A stretch of 64,000 nt of DNA. Source: Sheuella amnicola. GTDB taxonomy: Bacteria; Pseudomonadota; Gammaproteobacteria; Burkholderiales; Burkholderiaceae_B. Location: contig NZ_JAAGRN010000001.1 of NCBI RefSeq assembly GCF_010499255.1, forward strand, positions 124,001 to 188,000, in the 5' to 3' direction. The notes under the pieces are model-generated. The model was not told where the DNA came from and did not search any database. It saw only the letters and a list, made by a program, of their open reading frames with translations. This document shows, in pieces, positions 45,750-54,605 of this stretch (positions within the stretch are counted from its first letter, which is position 1; each line of letters begins with the position of its first letter). The position numbers and the translations under genes are program-made.

Positions 45750-47348
45750 TTAGGCTTTGAAATGACCTTTTTCGACCAGTAAGGCCTTAATGTCTTTCTT
45801 GACGATTTTTCCGTAGCCCGACTTTGGCATTACATCCCAGAAAAGGATTTTTCTAGGCCAGCGGTACTTTGCGCACCGGCCATCGAGATGAGCGAGCAGT
45901 TGGGCTTCGCTCAGATCAGAGTCGGCATTGCGTTTGACAATGACCGCGACACCGATTTCGCCCCATTTTTCATCAGGCATACCGACAATCGCGACCTCGG
46001 CAACCTCGGGATGAGTCAGAAGCACTTCTTCGACTTCGCGAGGGTAGACATTTGATCCACCCGAAATATACATATCTGATTCGCGACCGGTGATATAGAG
46101 TAGCCCACGCGAGTCGAGTTTGCCCAAATCGCCCGTATGAAACCAACCGCCTTTGAGTGCCTTGGCAGTCGCTTCCGGATTGCCATGATATCCAGCGAAT
46201 ACGGCAGGGCCGCGGCAACATATTTCACCAATCTCGCCAGCCGGGACTTGTTCAAGCTTGTCGTTCAGGATCGCGACTTCCATGCCAAGACGAGGGCGAC
46301 CGCATGAGCCGATATTGGCATTTGGATCATTGTCGTCTTCCGAATGCATATCCGGCGGTAATACCGTGATGTTGCCTGTGACTTCACCCAGGCCAAAATA
46401 TTGCACAAGCACTTTGCCCAGTTTCTGCAAGGCACGCTTCTGGTCGGCGCGGTACATGGGCGCACCGGCATAAATGACATAACGCAACGAACTATGATCG
46501 AACTCATCGACTGCAGGATGTTCAACCAACATTTTGATGATGGTCGGAACAGTAAACAAATTGGTCACGCGATATTGTTCGACCAATTGCCAGAACACGG
46601 CAGGATCGAATTTTTCGCTCGGCATCAAAATGGTCGCTGCACCTCTGGCTACGTTAAGTAAGGCATGGATGCCAGCACCGTGCGACAAAGGGGCAACCGC
46701 GATCGAGCAGTCTTTCTCGGTTGTGCCCGGAATCAGGTCGGCAAGATGGTTGTTGACCACGAAAGTCATCTGACCATGCGTCAAAATACCGGCCTTGGGC
46801 TTGCCAGTGGTACCCGAAGTATAGAAAAACCACAGTGGGTCGCTATAGGCAACCGTTTCCTCAAAGTCTTCTGCTTGAAGATTCTCCGCCACAAGCTTTT
46901 CGTAGTCGTGCTCGCCGGCGCGTGGTTGACCGATCGAAATCACATGCTTGATCGCGTCAGATTCAGCTTTGACTGCATCGGTATGCTCATGAAAGATACT
47001 TTCGACAATCATGACGGACGCACCGCTGGATGCGCCCAGATAGGCAACCTCGGGGGGAGTCAGCCTGAAATTGGTTGGCACCCATACGCATCCCAGCTTG
47101 AATGCAACCCAGCATGTTTCGAACATCTGGATATTGTTACGTGACTGGGTCAACAGTTTGTCGCCCTTGCGCACGCCAAGCTTTCGCAACGCCTGCACCA
47201 TCGCATTGACGCGAGCGTTGACTTGTGCCCAAGTCCAGGTTGCATCATCGGTGATGAGTGCCGGACGATCCGGATACAGTTTTGCGGTATGCGTTAGGAG
47301 TCGGCCCAGGTTCATGACCTGGGCCGAGTGAACCGTATAGGCGTTCAT
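45750..47348 (-). CDS. Acyl-CoA synthetase (AMP-forming)
   Basis: ANL-superfamily ligase of 532 residues that activates a carboxylic acid with ATP and CoA. P-loop: WFFYTSGTTGKPKAGILTH. The hinge GWFHTGDLGKLDSRG and C-terminal catalytic Lys region KSGYGKIVKKDI are intact. There is no signal or membrane anchor. It is the last gene of a three-gene minus-strand operon (SDR, thiolase, synthetase; 2-bp gap and 4-bp overlap). Substrate unknown: medium-chain or aromatic acid is possible. Confidence 0.88.
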   Translation of the reverse strand: MNAYTVHSAQVMNLGRLLTHTAKLYPDRPALITDDATWTWAQVNARVNAMVQALRKLGVRKGDKLLTQSRNNIQMFETCWVAFKLGCVWVPTNFRLTPPEVAYLGASSGASVMIVESIFHEHTDAVKAESDAIKHVISIGQPRAGEHDYEKLVAENLQAEDFEETVAYSDPLWFFYTSGTTGKPKAGILTHGQMTFVVNNHLADLIPGTTEKDCSIAVAPLSHGAGIHALLNVARGAATILMPSEKFDPAVFWQLVEQYRVTNLFTVPTIIKMLVEHPAVDEFDHSSLRYVIYAGAPMYRADQKRALQKLGKVLVQYFGLGEVTGNITVLPPDMHSEDDNDPNANIGSCGRPRLGMEVAILNDKLEQVPAGEIGEICCRGPAVFAGYHGNPEATAKALKGGWFHTGDLGKLDSRGLLYITGRESDMYISGGSNVYPREVEEVLLTHPEVAEVAIVGMPDEKWGEIGVAVIVKRNADSDLSEAQLLAHLDGRCAKYRWPRKILFWDVMPKSGYGKIVKKDIKALLVEKGHFKA

Positions 47349-48511
47349 ACTGATTCCAGAATGCTCAGATAATTGGCGACAGACGCGCCGCCCATGTTGA
47401 ACACCGCGCCTGCGCGCGCGCCTGGTATTTGCATGTCGCCTGCCAGACCGGTCAGCTGCATGGCTGCCATGACGTGTTGCGATACACCGGTTGCCCCAAT
47501 TGGATGTCCGCGGGATTTCAGGCCACCGGACGGATTGACCGGCAATTTGCCGTCCTTGCGCGTAACGCCCTCGAGAATCACGCGACCACCTTGCCCTTGC
47601 GGGGCGAGACCCATGGCTTCGTATTCGAGCATTTCAGCGATTGTGAAGCAATCGTGCGTTTCGACAAAGTTTAGATCATCGAGCGTATTGCCCGCGTCGT
47701 GCAAACCTTTCTGCCAAGCCAGTGCAGCTCCTTCAAATCGGGTCGGGTCGCGGCGTGAAAGCGGCAGATATTCATTCACATGGGTACGCGAACGCCAGCG
47801 CACGGCGGGCACTTTCGCTCCAGGCAAGGGTTCATTCGACAAGACCAGCGCTGCAGCACCATCCGATACAAGAGAACAATCAGAGCGCTTAAGGGGGCCG
47901 GCGACAAACGGATTTTTTTCGGATGGATTTCTACAAAAATCAAAACCGAAATCGCGGCGCATGTGCGCGTAGGGGTTATGCATGCCGTTCGAATGGTTTT
48001 TGGCCGATATGGCCGCCAGAGCATCGGACTGATCACCAAAACGCTTGAAGTATTCTTCGGCAATCATGCCAAATACACCGGCAAAGCCGCCGGGCGTGCT
48101 GCCTTCTTCTTTGAAATATGAAGCTTTCAGCAAAATGTCGCCGATTTGCTGGTTCGGCAGTGTGTTCATCTTTTCCATGCCGATGACAAGCGCGCGCTTG
48201 ATGCGACCGCATCCCAGTGCATCCAATGCGGCCCAAATGGCTGCCGAACCTGTTGCGCAAGCGTTTTCAAGCCTGACCGCCGGGACGTGACGCAATTCCG
48301 GGATCGCAAGACTGACCAGCGCGGCGCTAAAGTCCTGAGGCACAAAACCGGCGTTGAAATGACCAACGAAAATGCCATCGATATCGCTTGGAACAAGACC
48401 GGCATTTTCGATCGCAGGCAGTGCTGCGTCACGGATCATTTGCTCGAGATCCATATTGTCGAGCTTGCCGAAAGGAGTATGGCCCCAGCCGACGATATAA
48501 GGTTGCGCCAT
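47345..48511 (-). CDS. Thiolase-family acyltransferase (SCP-x-like)
   Basis: 388-residue thiolase. The nucleophilic Cys85 lies in ENACATGSAAI. The second active-site region is VETHDCFTIAEMLEYEAMGL, the HDCF variant typical of SCP-x/lipid-transfer-type thiolases, and the last is GGLKSRGHPIGATG. It cleaves a 3-oxoacyl-CoA. It differs from PhaA/FadA enzymes, and the neighbouring SDR and acyl-CoA synthetase support degradation of an unusual acid, such as a branched, steroid-like or aromatic side chain. Confidence 0.87.
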   Translation of the reverse strand: MAQPYIVGWGHTPFGKLDNMDLEQMIRDAALPAIENAGLVPSDIDGIFVGHFNAGFVPQDFSAALVSLAIPELRHVPAVRLENACATGSAAIWAALDALGCGRIKRALVIGMEKMNTLPNQQIGDILLKASYFKEEGSTPGGFAGVFGMIAEEYFKRFGDQSDALAAISAKNHSNGMHNPYAHMRRDFGFDFCRNPSEKNPFVAGPLKRSDCSLVSDGAAALVLSNEPLPGAKVPAVRWRSRTHVNEYLPLSRRDPTRFEGAALAWQKGLHDAGNTLDDLNFVETHDCFTIAEMLEYEAMGLAPQGQGGRVILEGVTRKDGKLPVNPSGGLKSRGHPIGATGVSQHVMAAMQLTGLAGDMQIPGARAGAVFNMGGASVANYLSILESV

Positions 48512-48513
48512 GA

Positions 48514-49305
48514 TTAGAGTCCTTGTGATTTACGCAAAGTGGGGATGCCAACACCTGATGCATCGAATCCGCCATCGACGGAAATGAACTGACCATTCAC
48601 GAACGATGCTGCGGGGCTGCACAGAAAGCCGACCGCATTGGCGATCTCTTCAGGTTCGGCATAGCGGTTCATCGGAATAGTGTCGTAATAGTCGGAGCGA
48701 ATTGCAACGCTGTGCACCAGTTTTGCCATTTCGGTGTCGACCGGGCCGGGAGCAACGCAATTGGCTCGGATGCCGACCGTACCCAGCTCGACAGCCTGTT
48801 GCTTGGTCAGGTGGAGCAGGGCAGCTTTACTGGTGCCGTATGCGACACGAAGGGTGCTCGCGCGCAATCCAGAAATCGATGCGATATTGACGATGGCCCC
48901 GCCGCCATGCTTTTTCATGACTGGCACGCAAGCTTGCGAGCACAGGAATGCACCGTCCAGATTTGTGCCCAAAACGTGACGAAACTCGGCAAAAGTAGTT
49001 TCGCCAATCGGCTTGAATACGGCAACACCGGCGTTATTGACCAGCGCATCGATCCGACCAAATGTTTGTTCGATCTTAGTGATGGCCGCATTGACCTGGT
49101 CCTCTTTTGAAACATCGCAATGAACCGTCAGGACGTTTGCCGGGTCGTTGAATGCCTGATCCGTTTTCTTCAAAGTTTCGGCATCGATATCCAGCAGGGC
49201 GACGCGATGATCGTGCGCCAAAAACCATTTGGCAACGGCCAGACCAATCCCGCGGGCTCCGCCGGTGATGACTGCAACGTGTTTTGAAGATGATTGGCCT
49301 GACAT
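48514..49305 (-). CDS. Short-chain dehydrogenase/reductase (beta-oxidation-like)
   Basis: 263-residue classical SDR with TGGARGIGLAVAKWF (NAD(P) site), NNAGVAVF, Ser in NIASISG, and the catalytic YGTSKAA. It ends in VNGQFISVDGGFDASGV. First gene of the SDR-thiolase-synthetase operon; a 3-hydroxyacyl-CoA dehydrogenase role is inferred from the next gene. The start is followed upstream by a 142-bp gap. Confidence 0.88.
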   Translation of the reverse strand: MSGQSSSKHVAVITGGARGIGLAVAKWFLAHDHRVALLDIDAETLKKTDQAFNDPANVLTVHCDVSKEDQVNAAITKIEQTFGRIDALVNNAGVAVFKPIGETTFAEFRHVLGTNLDGAFLCSQACVPVMKKHGGGAIVNIASISGLRASTLRVAYGTSKAALLHLTKQQAVELGTVGIRANCVAPGPVDTEMAKLVHSVAIRSDYYDTIPMNRYAEPEEIANAVGFLCSPAASFVNGQFISVDGGFDASGVGIPTLRKSQGL

Positions 49306-49352
49306 TCAGAGTGCTCCGGTAGTGATGGTTACGTATAAATGTACCAAAATGC

Positions 49353-49380
49353 GCTTAATAGCATTTATTCGCTGTTAAGC
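49353..49380 (-). terminator. Hairpin after the GST gene
   Basis: GCTTAATAGC and GCTGTTAAGC form a 10-bp stem (one wobble) around the loop ATTTATTC. Read on the minus strand it is followed by GCATTTTGG, a short T-run. It lies between the GST stop and the SDR start on the same strand, so it could end the GST transcript. The nearby segment 49418-49450 also contains AAGCC/GGCTT repeats. Confidence 0.45.
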
Positions 49381-49447
49381 CTGAGAGATTAAGAGATTTG
49401 AATACGAAAGATATGTCGCGGGATAAGCCGCGGTTATTAAATAAGGC

Positions 49448-50068
49448 TTAGGCCAAAGGCAAGGTAAATACACCTGTCGAGGCTGGGCGGGCAAAGATTT
49501 TGGCATACCAGGCTTCAATATGCGGCCATTTTTTAGTCGAGATATTCAATCCAAACCAGCGGTGAATTTCGCAAGCTAGCGGGATGTCAGCCATGGTAAG
49601 ACGTCCACAAGCCATGAACGGGTGTTTGGATAGATGCGCTTCAAGACGGTCAAGCAATGGCTCAGTAGCCGCGACCGAATTTTCGATTTTTTTGTGATCC
49701 CGTTCTGCTTCAGCCACACGAATGGATTGCCAGAAGGCATCGCGTCCGGCCGGACTGAAGGTTGTTTGTTGCCAGTCCATCCAGCGTTCTGCATCAAAGC
49801 GCTCTTGCAAGTCGGATGGGTATAAATTACCCATAGAGTGCTTCGCGCACAAGTAACGCACAATGACATTGGATTCCCACAACACAAAGTCGCCATCGAC
49901 TAATGTCGGAATGACCGAATTTGGGTTTAGTGCCATGTATTCAGGTGTTTTAACTATGCCAAACGCGCCACCTGCATCGATACGTTCGAAAGCAAGGCCA
50001 AGCTCTTGTGCAGTCCAAACAGCTTTTCGTACGTTAATGGAGGTAATTCGACCCCAGATTCTCAACAT
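49448..50068 (-). CDS. Glutathione S-transferase family protein
   Basis: 206-residue GST with an N-terminal thioredoxin-like domain (LRIWGRITSINVRKAVWTAQELG; SINV holds the probable catalytic Ser), the glutathione-binding NPNSVIPTLVDGDFVLWESNVIVRYL, and an all-helical C-terminal domain (LTMADIPLACEIHRW, the N-capping motif). Similar to theta-like bacterial GSTs. It is transcribed in the same direction as the light-island genes upstream, 31 bp after the VOC gene. Confidence 0.9.
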   Translation of the reverse strand: MLRIWGRITSINVRKAVWTAQELGLAFERIDAGGAFGIVKTPEYMALNPNSVIPTLVDGDFVLWESNVIVRYLCAKHSMGNLYPSDLQERFDAERWMDWQQTTFSPAGRDAFWQSIRVAEAERDHKKIENSVAATEPLLDRLEAHLSKHPFMACGRLTMADIPLACEIHRWFGLNISTKKWPHIEAWYAKIFARPASTGVFTLPLA

Positions 50069-50099
50069 GATTTTTGTCTCCGATATGAGTTACAGATTT

Positions 50100-50993
50100 T
50101 TATATTGAATTGTCAGTATCTATAAATTCCAGCAAACTGTTGAACCCGGGCACATGAAGCGCGATTCGGTTTCCCAGGTCGCGCCAACGAATCTCGCTGT
50201 CGGGGTTTGCATGTTCGAGGATGTTGCGCAAGGCATCCAGCTTGTTCGTTCTGATTGCGATCGCACCAAAATAGCTAGCTCGTCCACAGGCATCGCATAC
50301 CAATGGTCCAAAGCATTCTTCGTAGGCTTGTTGCGAAACAATCACGAGTTCATATGCATGTCCTTGTATGCGATATTCACCATGTTTGCCGCGTACGGCC
50401 TTGCCGCCGCAGACTGCTGCGTACTGTTCGGCATCGCGTTTAGGCGTTTTGCTCACGATCAAAAGCGCTGCAATGCTTTGGGCTCCATTCGGGTGCGACT
50501 GCCATTCGCTTCTCCAGACTAATTCTGGCGTTAAATGCTGGCAAAAGTAGACACGACCTGCCGGAAAAAATCCCGGCGTATACCTGACGGTCTTGAACTT
50601 GGCATCGGAAACTTTTCCATCCAGCTCAACAGGTCTTGAAAAAGCTTGCACAGGTTTGACGTCCTGTTTACGACCGATAAGATCCTGATAGGTTTGATCC
50701 GCATCACTTGACTGGAATACCAGTCCATCGGTGCCGATCTGGCTCAATAATAATTCCCCTCGTGTTTCCGTGCCGTCGTCAGGCAATCCGATCAGTTCAA
50801 TGTAATCCTTGTCCAACATTATCAGATGGTTGATCGATCCCATCGTATGCCTGCCAAGCGGGGTCAGAGTGAATCCAAGATGTTTGAATACCCGATGGGC
50901 TTGCTCCATCTTTCTGCCGATATTGATCACGAGGTGATCGATTGGTAAAGCGACAGCTGAGTGCGTGGAGGTTTTGGACGAGTTGTTTGCCAT
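50100..50993 (-). CDS. VOC/glyoxalase-like domain protein
   Basis: 297-residue protein with a PF13468-type glyoxalase-like fold. The N-terminal IDHLVINIGRKMEQAHRVFKHLGFTLTPLGRHTMGSINHLIML holds the first His of a possible metal site, with a Glu at YIELIG. A second VOC-like module covers about residues 175-295. The activity is unknown. Its start is 2 bp from the stop of xth, and both run in the direction of the photolyase operon, so readthrough from that operon is possible. Confidence 0.78.
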   Translation of the reverse strand: MANNSSKTSTHSAVALPIDHLVINIGRKMEQAHRVFKHLGFTLTPLGRHTMGSINHLIMLDKDYIELIGLPDDGTETRGELLLSQIGTDGLVFQSSDADQTYQDLIGRKQDVKPVQAFSRPVELDGKVSDAKFKTVRYTPGFFPAGRVYFCQHLTPELVWRSEWQSHPNGAQSIAALLIVSKTPKRDAEQYAAVCGGKAVRGKHGEYRIQGHAYELVIVSQQAYEECFGPLVCDACGRASYFGAIAIRTNKLDALRNILEHANPDSEIRWRDLGNRIALHVPGFNSLLEFIDTDNSI

Positions 50994-50995
50994 GA

Positions 50996-51775
50996 TTATG
51001 TCCTTAGCGTGGCTACGACAGGGGTATGATCGGACGGTTGTTCGTTTCCACGCGGGCTCTTATCAATGATGCATTGCGTGCATGCATTCACAAGCGGTGC
51101 GGAAAGCAATACATGATCGATTCTGACACCCGCATTTCGTTTGAAACTATTCATGCGGTAATCCCACCAGCTGAATGATTTTGGCGGCTGTTCGAATAAT
51201 CTAAACGCATCCTTGAGTCCTAGGTCGAGCAGACTTTGGAGTGCGGCGCGTTCGGGCTCGGAGACGAGTACTTCACCCACCCATTTTTCGGGATTGTGGA
51301 CATCTTCATCGGCAGGCGCCACGTTGTAATCCCCCAGAACTGCAATGTTGGGATATCGCTGCATTTCGGATTGAAGCCAGCTTCTGAACGCCTCATACCA
51401 GGATAGTTTGTACTGGTACTTGTCGCTACCAACAGATTGTCCGTTCGGGCAATAAGCACTGATCACCCGAATCGATTCGGATCCAAAGGGGAGGGTTGTT
51501 GCCAGTACCCGCTGTTGCGGATCTTCAAAACCGGGAATGTTTCTGGTGATGTCCGCGCCAGGTTGCCTGGAGATGACCGCAACGCCGTTATATGTTTTTT
51601 GTCCAGCCCAGCCTGCGTGATATCCAATATCTGCAAATGCCTGTAAGGGGAACTTGTCGTGGTCGAGTTTCAATTCCTGCAGGCAAAGCGCATCGACAGG
51701 ATTGGTTTCCAGCCAGGACAGCACCTGCGGCAATCGCACTTTAAGTGAGTTCACGTTCCAGGTGGCGAGTTTCAT
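50996..51775 (-). CDS. xth: Exodeoxyribonuclease III
   Basis: 259-residue AP endonuclease and 3'-phosphatase/exonuclease of the EEP superfamily. Family landmarks: MKLATWNVNSLKVRLP, catalytic Glu in LCLQELKLDHDKFP, GDYNVAPADEDVHNP (Asp, Asn), and the C-terminal RIDHVLLSAPLV and SDHTPVVATL (Asp-His pair). It follows the photolyase on the same strand by 54 bp, adding a base-excision repair enzyme to the end of the light-linked cluster. Confidence 0.93.
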   Translation of the reverse strand: MKLATWNVNSLKVRLPQVLSWLETNPVDALCLQELKLDHDKFPLQAFADIGYHAGWAGQKTYNGVAVISRQPGADITRNIPGFEDPQQRVLATTLPFGSESIRVISAYCPNGQSVGSDKYQYKLSWYEAFRSWLQSEMQRYPNIAVLGDYNVAPADEDVHNPEKWVGEVLVSEPERAALQSLLDLGLKDAFRLFEQPPKSFSWWDYRMNSFKRNAGVRIDHVLLSAPLVNACTQCIIDKSPRGNEQPSDHTPVVATLRT

Positions 51776-51829
51776 GCATTAAATTCCGGAAATGACATAT
51801 GAATAGAACAAATTAAATCACGATCCGCC

Positions 51830-53362
51830 TCATAGAATCTTTTCTAACGTTCGATTAGCTTTGCTATTTATTTCGGCGAGTGTTTCTTCAGGCATGCGGT
51901 CAAGCTGGTGGTAGACCATTTTAAGTCGATGGTTATTCTCAAACCGGGTCCGATGCCGATCAAAAAAATTCCAATATAAGGCGTTGAATGGACAGGAGTT
52001 TTCTTCAGTCCTGGTCTTGGGGATAAATAGGCAGCCTTTGCAATGATCGCTCATGCGTTGAATATATGCTGCACTGCTGACGTAGGGTTTGGTTGCAAGT
52101 CGACCACCATCGGCCCATTGACTCATGCCAATGGTGTTGGGCGCCTCAACCCATTCAAAAGCGTCTATATAAATTCCCAGGTACCAATGGTGCAACTCGG
52201 TAGGATCCAATCCCGCCAACAACGAGAAATTACCGATCACCATCAGACGCTGAATGTGATGGGCGTAAGCATGCTCAAGAGATTGGCCAATCGCTTCAGC
52301 CAGGCAAGCCATATCCGTTTTACCTGTCCAGAACCAGGTCGGAAGCGCTTGATGGTGTTCCAGTTCATTGGCTTTAGTGTATTCGGGCATGCGTGCCCAG
52401 TAGATACCCCTGACATACTCTCTCCAGCCGAGAATTTGTCTGATAAAACCTTCACACGCATGGATGGGAGCAAGACCATCGCGCCAAGCTTGTTCGGCAC
52501 GAAGCACAACCTCGCTTGGATTGAGCATTTTCGTATTCAGCGCAAACGATAGCAGCGAGTGAAACAAATGCCAGTGATGTCTTGAAATCGCGTCTTGATA
52601 ATCGCCAAAGTAAGGTAAAACGTGATCGATGAAATATTCAAGCTGTTTCAGCGCCTCGTCTCGATCAACTGGCCAGCGAAAGTTATCGGCCTGAGGGTTG
52701 CCCATTGTTTTGATGCCTGCTTCAACGATCGTTTGCCATAGTGCACTGTGATCATGATTGGGACGGAAATCTATTGGACCAGCAGGGGTACCAGGCCACG
52801 ATTTGCGATTTTCGACATCAAAGTTCCATTGTCCGCCCTCGGGCTTTGAATCTGGCGCCATCAAAACATGGTGTGTACGACGCTGATGACGATAAAAGGT
52901 CTCCATGAGCCATGATTTTTTGATACCAAAGAGTTTTAAGGCATCGTCGCGCTGAGTGAAGTAATGCTCGCTGTCAACCATCTTAACCGGCACGCGGCAA
53001 TTTGAAGCCCAGTCTTTTATATTTTTATCCAGTCGCCACTCATCCGGCTCCTGATATTCGACAGACTTGGCATCATAATGATCGATGAGTGCATCCAGGT
53101 TGGATGTGATTTGATGGCGATTGCTTGGATGATCAATTCTGATGTACCGCACGCGATGTCCGGTCGATTTAAGCCTGTCGGAAAAAGCACGCATGGCGGC
53201 AAAGATGCCTAGTACTTTTTGTGCATGATGCAGTACATAGTCAGTCTCGCTGCGCACTTCCATCAATACGTATATAACCTGGTCGTTTGATTGATCAAAC
53301 CAGCTGTGCAAAGGATTCAGTTGATCGCCCAGGATTAGTCGCAGCGTGGGACGCATTTTCAT
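51830..53362 (-). CDS. Iron-sulfur photolyase/cryptochrome (PhrB-like, probable (6-4) type)
   Basis: 510-residue member of the FeS-BCP group (deoxyribodipyrimidine-photolyase-related). It begins LRLILGDQLNPLHSWF. The four cluster cysteines are Cys353, Cys441, Cys444 and Cys457 (MACLAEAI, DHCKGCLF, NSCPFNALY). The pattern matches Cys350/438/441/454 of Agrobacterium PhrB, a light-driven repair enzyme for (6-4) photoproducts that carries FAD, a lumazine and a 4Fe-4S cluster. It is the last gene of the operon divergent from the B12 photoreceptor gene and is only 18 bp from the NTF2-like gene. Confidence 0.92.
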   Translation of the reverse strand: MKMRPTLRLILGDQLNPLHSWFDQSNDQVIYVLMEVRSETDYVLHHAQKVLGIFAAMRAFSDRLKSTGHRVRYIRIDHPSNRHQITSNLDALIDHYDAKSVEYQEPDEWRLDKNIKDWASNCRVPVKMVDSEHYFTQRDDALKLFGIKKSWLMETFYRHQRRTHHVLMAPDSKPEGGQWNFDVENRKSWPGTPAGPIDFRPNHDHSALWQTIVEAGIKTMGNPQADNFRWPVDRDEALKQLEYFIDHVLPYFGDYQDAISRHHWHLFHSLLSFALNTKMLNPSEVVLRAEQAWRDGLAPIHACEGFIRQILGWREYVRGIYWARMPEYTKANELEHHQALPTWFWTGKTDMACLAEAIGQSLEHAYAHHIQRLMVIGNFSLLAGLDPTELHHWYLGIYIDAFEWVEAPNTIGMSQWADGGRLATKPYVSSAAYIQRMSDHCKGCLFIPKTRTEENSCPFNALYWNFFDRHRTRFENNHRLKMVYHQLDRMPEETLAEINSKANRTLEKIL

Positions 53363-53380
53363 TATGTAAATATCAGTGCC

Positions 53381-53830
53381 TTAACTACTGGCGCGGCGTT
53401 TTAGCCATCGCATCAGCACGCGAACCATCGGAAGTTTTTCGTAAAGCTCTTCTGCCGCATCCCAGTAGTCCCTGTGTAGCGTAACTTTTCCGTCCGCGTT
53501 GAATTTCAGATGAGATCCACCATGTATTGTTTGCATGGATTCTGTGTCAAAGCGTTTAAACCGGAATCGAAATTCCCAAACCAGAAAACATTGCCGATCC
53601 TGAACGATTCGCTCGGTCACGATAAAACGTGGTGAATCAAGTGTTTCGAACATGTGCGTAAAGATACTTTCGATTCCCTTCACGCCCAGAACATCGTTAA
53701 ATGGGTCTTTGAATTTAGCTTCCTGACTATATATATTCGCCAAGTTTTTAAGATTGTCAGGATCCAAGAGCTCAAAAAATTCTATCAGATTTTGAACCGC
53801 GTGCTCTATAGCTTGATGTGTGAGGTTCAT
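53381..53830 (-). CDS. NTF2-like (SnoaL_2) protein
   Basis: 149-residue alpha+beta-cone protein from the ATG at 53830. The frame is open up to 53866, but that would run into the SDR. It contains FFELLDPDNLKNLANIYSQEAKFKDPFNDVLGVKGI, typical of SnoaL-like folds, and a C-terminal HRDYWDAAEELYEKLP. Homologues are found in the same light or singlet-oxygen-induced clusters in many proteobacteria. The activity is unknown; a small-molecule isomerase or binding role fits the fold. It is four bases after the SDR stop. Confidence 0.82.
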   Translation of the reverse strand: MNLTHQAIEHAVQNLIEFFELLDPDNLKNLANIYSQEAKFKDPFNDVLGVKGIESIFTHMFETLDSPRFIVTERIVQDRQCFLVWEFRFRFKRFDTESMQTIHGGSHLKFNADGKVTLHRDYWDAAEELYEKLPMVRVLMRWLKRRASS

Positions 53831-53834
53831 TTCT

Positions 53835-54605
53835 TTAAAGGCCGGTGATGCGGCGAACCGCCGCAAAATATATCGGGTAGGGCAGTAGTCTGAGCAATTT
53901 CATGAAGCGCGTAAAACGTTTCGGAAAGTGAATTTCAAAATCACCATGAGACCAGCCCTTCAGAATGGCTTTCGCCGCGTCTTCAGGAGAAATCAATGCC
54001 GGCATATGGAAATCATTTTGCGCGGTTAAGGGGGTTCGAACAAATCCAGGGTTGATTAAACTCACGCCTAATCCCTGATGATGAAGGTCTAGGTAGAGGG
54101 TTTCAGCCAGATTGATGAGCGCCGCTTTGGTCGGGCCATAAGCCAGGCTTTGCGGCAGGCCTCGAAAGCCGGCCACGCTACTAATCAGACTGATATGCCC
54201 CTGTTTGCGGGTAAGCATATTCGGAATGACGGCATCCAAAACCTTCAACGCACCAATCGTGTTGATTTCATGATGTTTCAATAGTTCAGCTAAATCGATG
54301 TTGTCGGCTCTCATCGGTTTGTAGTGGCCTGCGCAATAGCACACAAGGTCGATCGCTCCATCCTTGGTTGCCAGATCCGTAGCTGAACGAATGGCCTCGC
54401 CGTCGGTGATATCCAGTTGCAAGGCCAGGCTGTCGGAATGGTGGCGCACAAACTCTTCCAGTGCATCGCGATTGCGGGCCGAAACGATCACTTGGGCTCC
54501 TTGCGCGTGTAATTGTTCCGCCAAGGCACGACCTATTCCGGTTGATGCGCCAATCAACCATACACGCTTATTTCGCCAATCGCGCAGTGGCGGGTTCATG
54601 CTCAT
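53835..54605 (-). CDS. SDR-family oxidoreductase of the light operon
   Basis: 256-residue SDR with WLIGASTGIGRALAEQLHAQG, the NNAG position replaced by CYCAGHY, the active-site Ser in ISSVAGFRG and YGPTKAAL (Tyr, Lys). The C-terminal part IHFPKRFTRFMKLLRLLPYPIYF is hydrophobic and basic, which could attach it to the membrane and suits a lipid substrate. Its start overlaps the DUF3833 gene by 4 bp. Confidence 0.86.
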   Translation of the reverse strand: MSMNPPLRDWRNKRVWLIGASTGIGRALAEQLHAQGAQVIVSARNRDALEEFVRHHSDSLALQLDITDGEAIRSATDLATKDGAIDLVCYCAGHYKPMRADNIDLAELLKHHEINTIGALKVLDAVIPNMLTRKQGHISLISSVAGFRGLPQSLAYGPTKAALINLAETLYLDLHHQGLGVSLINPGFVRTPLTAQNDFHMPALISPEDAAKAILKGWSHGDFEIHFPKRFTRFMKLLRLLPYPIYFAAVRRITGL

